DNA of 31,471 nt from a virus. Shown here piece by piece: positions 27,689-31,471 of the stretch. The position numbers and the translations under genes are program-made. Each line of letters starts with the position of its first letter. The first letter of the stretch is position 1. The stretch lies in IMG/VR virus record IMGVR_UViG_3300034013_000057, positions 1 to 31,471 of that record, one strand, 5' to 3'. Below the pieces are notes generated by a model, which saw nothing but the letters and a program-made list of their open reading frames with translations, ran no database searches and had not been told where the DNA came from.

Positions 27689-30120
27689 TGTGTGAAAATG
27701 TAAACATAAACGTTTCTGAAACAAATGAAACAATTAATATAGTATCTTCTGAAATTCAAGAAGTAATTGATATTAATGTGTTTGAAACTACTGAAGATGT
27801 TACTTTAAACATTACTGAAGAAATAATTCAAGTAAACATAAACAAGGTAACTGCTGCTGAACAAATACAATCTGATTGGGCGCAAACTGACAATGAAGCA
27901 TTAGACTTTATTAAGAACAAACCTACTATACCTACAAACACTTCAGATTTAATTAACGATGGTGAAGATGGTGTACATCCTTTTATTACATTAGAAGACA
28001 TACCTGTAGTTACAGGCTTTGTTCCTTACACAGGCGCAACAGAAGACGTGAACTTGGGAGAGTTTGGACTTTTAACAGGCAACGTAGAGTTTGACAATAC
28101 ACCTACAAACGTGCCAACAACTGCGGGGGCGATGTATTGGAATGATGCAGACGGAACTGCAGATTTGATTTTAAAAGGCGGTAACGTAAAATTACAAGTA
28201 GGTCAAGAGTCAGTTATTCGAGTGGTTAATAAAACCGCTACCAATATAAATTTATTAGAGGCAAACTACCAAGCCGTAAGAGTTACAGGAGCGCAAGGTC
28301 AAAGATTAAAAGTTGATTTAGCGCAAGCCACAACCGACAATTTAAGCGCAGAAACGATTGGACTTGTAACCGAAACAATAAACAACAACCAAGAGGGTTT
28401 CATTACTACAAGCGGAATTGTTCGAGGCATAAATACAACGGGAAGTTTACAGGGCGAAACGTGGGCCGATGGTGATATACTATATTTGTCGCCTACAACT
28501 GCGGGAAATGCCACAAAAGTTAAACCAACTGCGCCAAATCATTTGGTTATACTTGGTTACGTTATTCACGCTCACATAAATCAGGGGAGTATTTTTATTA
28601 AGGTCGATAACGGCTACGAATTAGACGAACTGCATAATGTAAAAATAACAAGCGCAGCGAATAACAACGTTTTAGCTTACACTTCAGCGACTGACATTTG
28701 GGAGAATAAAACAGTTGAAACGGCTTTGGGTTATACACCGCAGCAACAACTTATAAGCGGCACAAATATCAAAACTATAAATGGAGCTTCAGTTTTAGGA
28801 AGTGGCGATTTGGTAGTGGGTGGCTCAACAAGTTTAGCTATTGGAACTACACCAATAACAAGCGGAACTATTGGCCGAGTTTTATTTCAAGGAACGGGCG
28901 ATGTATTGCAACAAAGTGCAAACTTTTTTTGGGATAATACAAACGGAAGGTTAGGTGTTGGAACGGCCACACCCGCTAATAGTTTAGATATATTAGGTAA
29001 CGTTAGAATATCAAATCAAACTTTAGTTGGTAATAATGGAGGGCAAATATCTCTAAAAGCAACAGATGGAAATCCGGCAGTTATAGGTATTCAAGGTAAC
29101 TACTTTCAAGCCTTAGGATTTTGGGGTATGAATAGATTTACAAATTCATCAACTCCTGATTTTAGGATTTTAGGTACAGGAGATGTAAATGTAGTAACAA
29201 ACTTACTTATCAATACCACAACAAACGCAGGCTTTAAATTAGACGTAAACGGCACGGCGAGGGTTGTTGGAGAAGGTTTAATAAGTGGTTTAACTATTGG
29301 TAAAGGTAGCGGAGCAGGTAACGCTGAAAATACTTCGTTAGGTTTTAGAGCTTTGTCTACAAACTCAACAGGAGCAAGAAATACGGCAGTTGGTTATGAT
29401 TCACTTTTTAGTAATTCAACGGGAACTGATATAACGGTTGTTGGTAGATATACAGGTAGGCTAAACACAGGGAGTTTTGTTACTGCAATTGGTGGTGAAG
29501 CAGTAGGCGGTAATGTTACCTCAAGTGGAGCATATAATACAGGTGTTGGATATCAAGCAATTAAAGGAGGCACAGGCGCTCAAAATACTGCTATTGGTGC
29601 TTTAGCTTTAGCTGCTAATACAACAGGTGGAGATAACACTGCAATGGGAATGCAATCTTTAAATACAAACATTTCGGGTAGTAGAAATGTTGCAATAGGT
29701 TATCAATCTTTGTTTAATAATACAGCCTCAAATAATACCGCTTTAGGTCATAGAACTGCTTTTAATTTAACAACAGGAGATTTTAATATAACAATAGGCT
29801 CATTTGTAAATCCCGCTTCAAATACTGCAATTGGACAGTTAAATATAGGGAATGTTTTATATGGTGTAAATCTTTATCAAAACACATCAATGAGCAGTAC
29901 TCCAACAACAAATGGAGCAATATCAATTGGTGTTACTGCGCCCGCTGCTTCTGCCGTGTTAGATGTAACATCAACAACAAAAGGATTCCTACCGCCGAGA
30001 ATGACACTCGCACAACGTAACGCTATAACTACACCTGCTGCGGGATTGGTTGTTTACGATACGACTTTGAATAAATTATGTTTATATACAACAACTTGGG
30101 AAACCATAACATCACTTTAA
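27688..30120 (+). CDS. Tail fibre or adhesin, 810 aa, with YadA-like NTAxG repeats
   Basis: The receptor-binding fibre. The N-terminus (1-60) is a beta-rich attachment part (NINVSETNETINIVSSEIQ). Next come IQSDWAQTDNEALDFIKNKPTIP and GFVPYTGATEDVNLGEFG, fibre shaft elements, and ALGYTPQQQL, another usual fibre motif. Residues about 547-714 are a series of YadA-head-like repeats (NTSLGFRALSTN, NTAVGYDSLFSN, NTAIGALALAAN, NVAIGYQSLFNN, NTALGHRTAF), which would form a trimeric beta-roll. The C-terminus (PPRMTLAQRNAITTPAAGLVVYD) is typical of Bacteroidetes phage fibres. Residues about 100-450 are richer in G+C than the rest. Confidence 0.8.
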   Translation: MCENVNINVSETNETINIVSSEIQEVIDINVFETTEDVTLNITEEIIQVNINKVTAAEQIQSDWAQTDNEALDFIKNKPTIPTNTSDLINDGEDGVHPFITLEDIPVVTGFVPYTGATEDVNLGEFGLLTGNVEFDNTPTNVPTTAGAMYWNDADGTADLILKGGNVKLQVGQESVIRVVNKTATNINLLEANYQAVRVTGAQGQRLKVDLAQATTDNLSAETIGLVTETINNNQEGFITTSGIVRGINTTGSLQGETWADGDILYLSPTTAGNATKVKPTAPNHLVILGYVIHAHINQGSIFIKVDNGYELDELHNVKITSAANNNVLAYTSATDIWENKTVETALGYTPQQQLISGTNIKTINGASVLGSGDLVVGGSTSLAIGTTPITSGTIGRVLFQGTGDVLQQSANFFWDNTNGRLGVGTATPANSLDILGNVRISNQTLVGNNGGQISLKATDGNPAVIGIQGNYFQALGFWGMNRFTNSSTPDFRILGTGDVNVVTNLLINTTTNAGFKLDVNGTARVVGEGLISGLTIGKGSGAGNAENTSLGFRALSTNSTGARNTAVGYDSLFSNSTGTDITVVGRYTGRLNTGSFVTAIGGEAVGGNVTSSGAYNTGVGYQAIKGGTGAQNTAIGALALAANTTGGDNTAMGMQSLNTNISGSRNVAIGYQSLFNNTASNNTALGHRTAFNLTTGDFNITIGSFVNPASNTAIGQLNIGNVLYGVNLYQNTSMSSTPTTNGAISIGVTAPAASAVLDVTSTTKGFLPPRMTLAQRNAITTPAAGLVVYDTTLNKLCLYTTTWETITSL

Positions 30121-30132
30121 ATAAATAAAAAA

Positions 30133-30402
30133 ATGGCACTAATTGAACCGATTAATTTCCCTTTCACAGGAGAGGCTACTGAACTAAAAGTTTTAATTCT
30201 TAATTTTGCAACCGATGCGACTACTTGCGCAACTTATAACCAACTATTAACTGAGGAGGGTGTAGTTTGTACCGAATGGAACTATGCTTTAACCGATGAG
30301 GAATTTTCAGCGTGGGGCGAGGATAACACTTGGGTAGAAACTTGCGTAGCAAAAGATAAAGGAATTGTAATTTTAAAACCCTTAGACTTATGGAAGAATT
30401 AA
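30133..30402 (+). CDS. Hypothetical protein, 89 aa, after the tail fibre
   Basis: ALIEPINFPFTGEATELKV, then LILNFATDATTCATYNQLL and acidic strands. It lies 12 bases after the fibre gene and shares its higher G+C. It could be a fibre partner or chaperone, but no family supports that. It overlaps the next ORF by 13 nt. Confidence 0.6.
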   Translation: MALIEPINFPFTGEATELKVLILNFATDATTCATYNQLLTEEGVVCTEWNYALTDEEFSAWGEDNTWVETCVAKDKGIVILKPLDLWKN

Positions 30403-30527
30403 ACGTAATTAAACAAGCGATTGAAATCGCAGTAAAAGCGGGAGTTTATCAAATGGCTGACGTGGTTGCTTTGTCACAAATACTTGACAAATTAGCGGCT
30501 AAATTGCAAGACGATGAAGCAAATTAA
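30390..30527 (+). CDS. Small helical protein, 45 aa
   Basis: MEELNVIKQAIEIAVKAGV, then QMADVVALSQILDKLAAKL, two amphipathic helices. It overlaps the neighbours by 13 and 14 nt. Peptides of this kind are frequent near fibre genes of Bacteroidetes phages, function unknown. Confidence 0.55.
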   Translation: MEELNVIKQAIEIAVKAGVYQMADVVALSQILDKLAAKLQDDEAN

Positions 30528-30714
30528 GGAGCATTTACTGCCGATTATTCTAATCGTTTTGGGGATACTCGACCAAACGACTCATTTGCTTGTTGATTTA
30601 ATTAGTCAAGTAGGATTGCCTGAATACGTAGGAACTATATTTAAAATATTAGTAATAACACTTGGTGCAGTAAAACTATATTTATCGCAACCTAATAAAT
30701 TTAAAAATGAGTAA
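30514..30714 (+). CDS. Putative holin, 66 aa
   Basis: Two transmembrane segments, about 8-28 (LLPIILIVLGILDQTTHLL) and 38-56 (VGTIFKILVITLGAVKLYL), joined by a short loop, with a charged tail NKFKNE. Small size, two helices and position before the lysozyme are holin traits. A holin makes inner-membrane holes that release or activate the lysozyme. There is no sequence family to confirm it, and the next protein is an alternative candidate. Confidence 0.62.
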   Translation: MKQIKEHLLPIILIVLGILDQTTHLLVDLISQVGLPEYVGTIFKILVITLGAVKLYLSQPNKFKNE

Positions 30715-31000
30715 TTTAGAATCAGAAAGATTAGACAGAATAGAACAACACTTAAAACTATTAAAACAAGATAGTGAAATTCGTTCTGCTGATATAAAAG
30801 AAATTAAAATAGCTTTAATAGGTTCTGCGTTAAACGATTTTAAGGGTTTAGTTTGGAAGGTATCAGATATTGATAACAGAGTAACTGAACTTGAAGATAA
30901 CGATAACGAAATGAAAGTTTATGTTCGACAGGCTAAATTTGTTATAGCTGCTTTTACTGCTGCATTAGTTACTTTACTTTTTAAAACTTTTTCTAAATGA
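30707..31000 (+). CDS. Membrane-anchored lysis accessory protein (XhlA-like), 97 aa
   Basis: An N-terminal coiled coil (SERLDRIEQHLKLLKQDSE) and a second heptad region (DIDNRVTELEDND) precede one C-terminal transmembrane helix (about 77-93). This is the plan of XhlA-type phage lysis proteins. It overlaps the putative holin by 8 nt and the lysozyme by 4 nt. It could be the second holin component or an antiholin. Confidence 0.6.
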   Translation: MSNLESERLDRIEQHLKLLKQDSEIRSADIKEIKIALIGSALNDFKGLVWKVSDIDNRVTELEDNDNEMKVYVRQAKFVIAAFTAALVTLLFKTFSK

Positions 31001-31443
31001 AATTAAATTCAGAAGGTTACCGGTTAATTACAAAATTTGAAGGTTTTAGTGCTAAACCATATTTGTGTTCTGCAAAAGTGCCTACGATTGGGTACGGGAA
31101 TTGTTACTATACAAATGGTAAAAAAGTAACTTTATTAGACAAACCAATTACAGAAGCAGAAGCGTTTGAAATGTTTAAAGAAATAGCTGATAGATTTGCT
31201 GATAAAGTAAGTAAGTTAGTTACCTATCCTATAAATCAAAATCAATTTAATTCTTTAGTTTCACTTTGTTACAACATTGGAGTAGCTGCGTTTCAATTAT
31301 CTACTTTGTTAAAAATGGTAAATGAAAACGCAAACAATCCAAAGATAAAAGACCAATTTTTACGTTGGAATAAAGCAGGTGGTAGAGTAGTACGTGGATT
31401 AACATTAAGAAGAAATGAAGAAGCATTTATATATTTTAGTTAG
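30997..31443 (+). CDS. Phage lysozyme (GH24, T4-like family)
   Basis: The muralytic endolysin cleaves the peptidoglycan glycan. In 148 aa the catalytic triad is visible with family spacing: E15 in KFEGF, C24 where T4 lysozyme has D20, and T30 in VPTIGYGN (E-x8-C-x5-T). The rest follows the family: INQNQFNSLVSLCYNIG and the closing GLTLRRNEEAFIYF. No signal peptide or SAR segment is seen, so release depends on the holin. It overlaps the holin-side gene by 4 nt and the spanin by 29 nt. The end is repeated at 1-97. Confidence 0.93.
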   Translation: MKLNSEGYRLITKFEGFSAKPYLCSAKVPTIGYGNCYYTNGKKVTLLDKPITEAEAFEMFKEIADRFADKVSKLVTYPINQNQFNSLVSLCYNIGVAAFQLSTLLKMVNENANNPKIKDQFLRWNKAGGRVVRGLTLRRNEEAFIYFS

Positions 31444-31471
31444 TTTAGTATTACTATCTTGTGGTTCAAGA
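31347..31471. repeat. Terminal direct repeat, right copy (circular map overlap)
   Basis: Identical over 125 bases to 1-125, so base 31347 corresponds to base 1. Closing at this repeat gives a circular map of about 31,346 bp. Confidence 0.93.
31415..31471 (+). CDS. Candidate u-spanin, N-terminal fragment across the circle junction
   Basis: The first 19 codons of the spanin gene described at 69-557 (MKKHLYILVSLVLLSCGSR), including the whole lipobox. The rest is at the left end because the circular genome was opened inside this gene. Confidence 0.9.
   Translation, partial: MKKHLYILVSLVLLSCGSR

Noticed and set aside
27688-30120. Diversity-generating retroelement acting on the tail fibre
   Set aside because: No reverse transcriptase or template repeat is present in the window.

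Overview
This window looks like the complete genome of a small tailed dsDNA phage of Bacteroidetes, most likely of a Flavobacterium-like host. The first 125 bases are repeated exactly as the last 125 (1-125 = 31347-31471), so the molecule closes into a circle of about 31,346 bp. All credible genes lie on the + strand. They are tightly packed, usually with ATGA or TAATG overlaps. The sequence is AT-rich, start codons follow A-rich tracts rather than Shine-Dalgarno sites, and three promoters match the Bacteroidetes form (TTG, 15-19 bases, TAnnTTTG). A tape measure protein, a frameshifted tail-assembly chaperone and the absence of sheath or baseplate-wedge genes point to a siphovirus with a long non-contractile tail. 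I see no integrase, excisionase, CI-like repressor, tRNA, DNA polymerase or CRISPR array, so it is probably virulent and relies on host replication proteins.

Layout. 1-664: end of the lysis cassette (lysozyme C-terminus, a candidate single-molecule spanin, a small basic protein). 665-914: an extremely AT-rich gap, a possible origin. 924-7104: early genes for recombination and DNA metabolism (NinG-like HNH protein, Erf annealing protein, SSB-like protein, RecA-like ATPase, PD-(D/E)XK-like protein, DUF3310), a phage sigma factor and an HNH homing endonuclease. 7247-10482: a second early block (RecE-like exonuclease, MazG-like hydrolase, an orphan DnaA domain IV protein, many tiny ORFs). 10518-12003: terminase small and large subunits. 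12148-12954: a self-contained cassette of three small unknown genes with its own host-type promoter and terminator. 13023-20016: tail genes (chaperone with -1 frameshift, tail completion proteins, two large tail proteins, tape measure). 20591-23307: head protease, scaffold, major capsid protein. 23424-23948: tail tube protein as its own unit. 24042-26678: portal fusion and connector. 27356-30402: baseplate-like protein and tail fibre. 30514 through the circle junction to 557: lysis genes (two membrane proteins, lysozyme, spanin).

How it may work. Three host-type promoters (near 1446, 7221 and 12209) share an upstream direct repeat, TGTTAAA-N4-TGTTAAA, suggesting common control of early and accessory genes. 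The early region encodes a sigma-like factor. Three later genes (13023, 21373, 24042) instead carry a different shared leader, TTTAWWACAATTT-N10-TTATTA, which is a good candidate for a phage late promoter. The recombination genes (Erf, SSB, RecE-like nuclease, NinG) form a dispersed annealing pathway. Three free-standing homing endonucleases sit between genes. Functional names rest on motif recognition by eye, not on searches.
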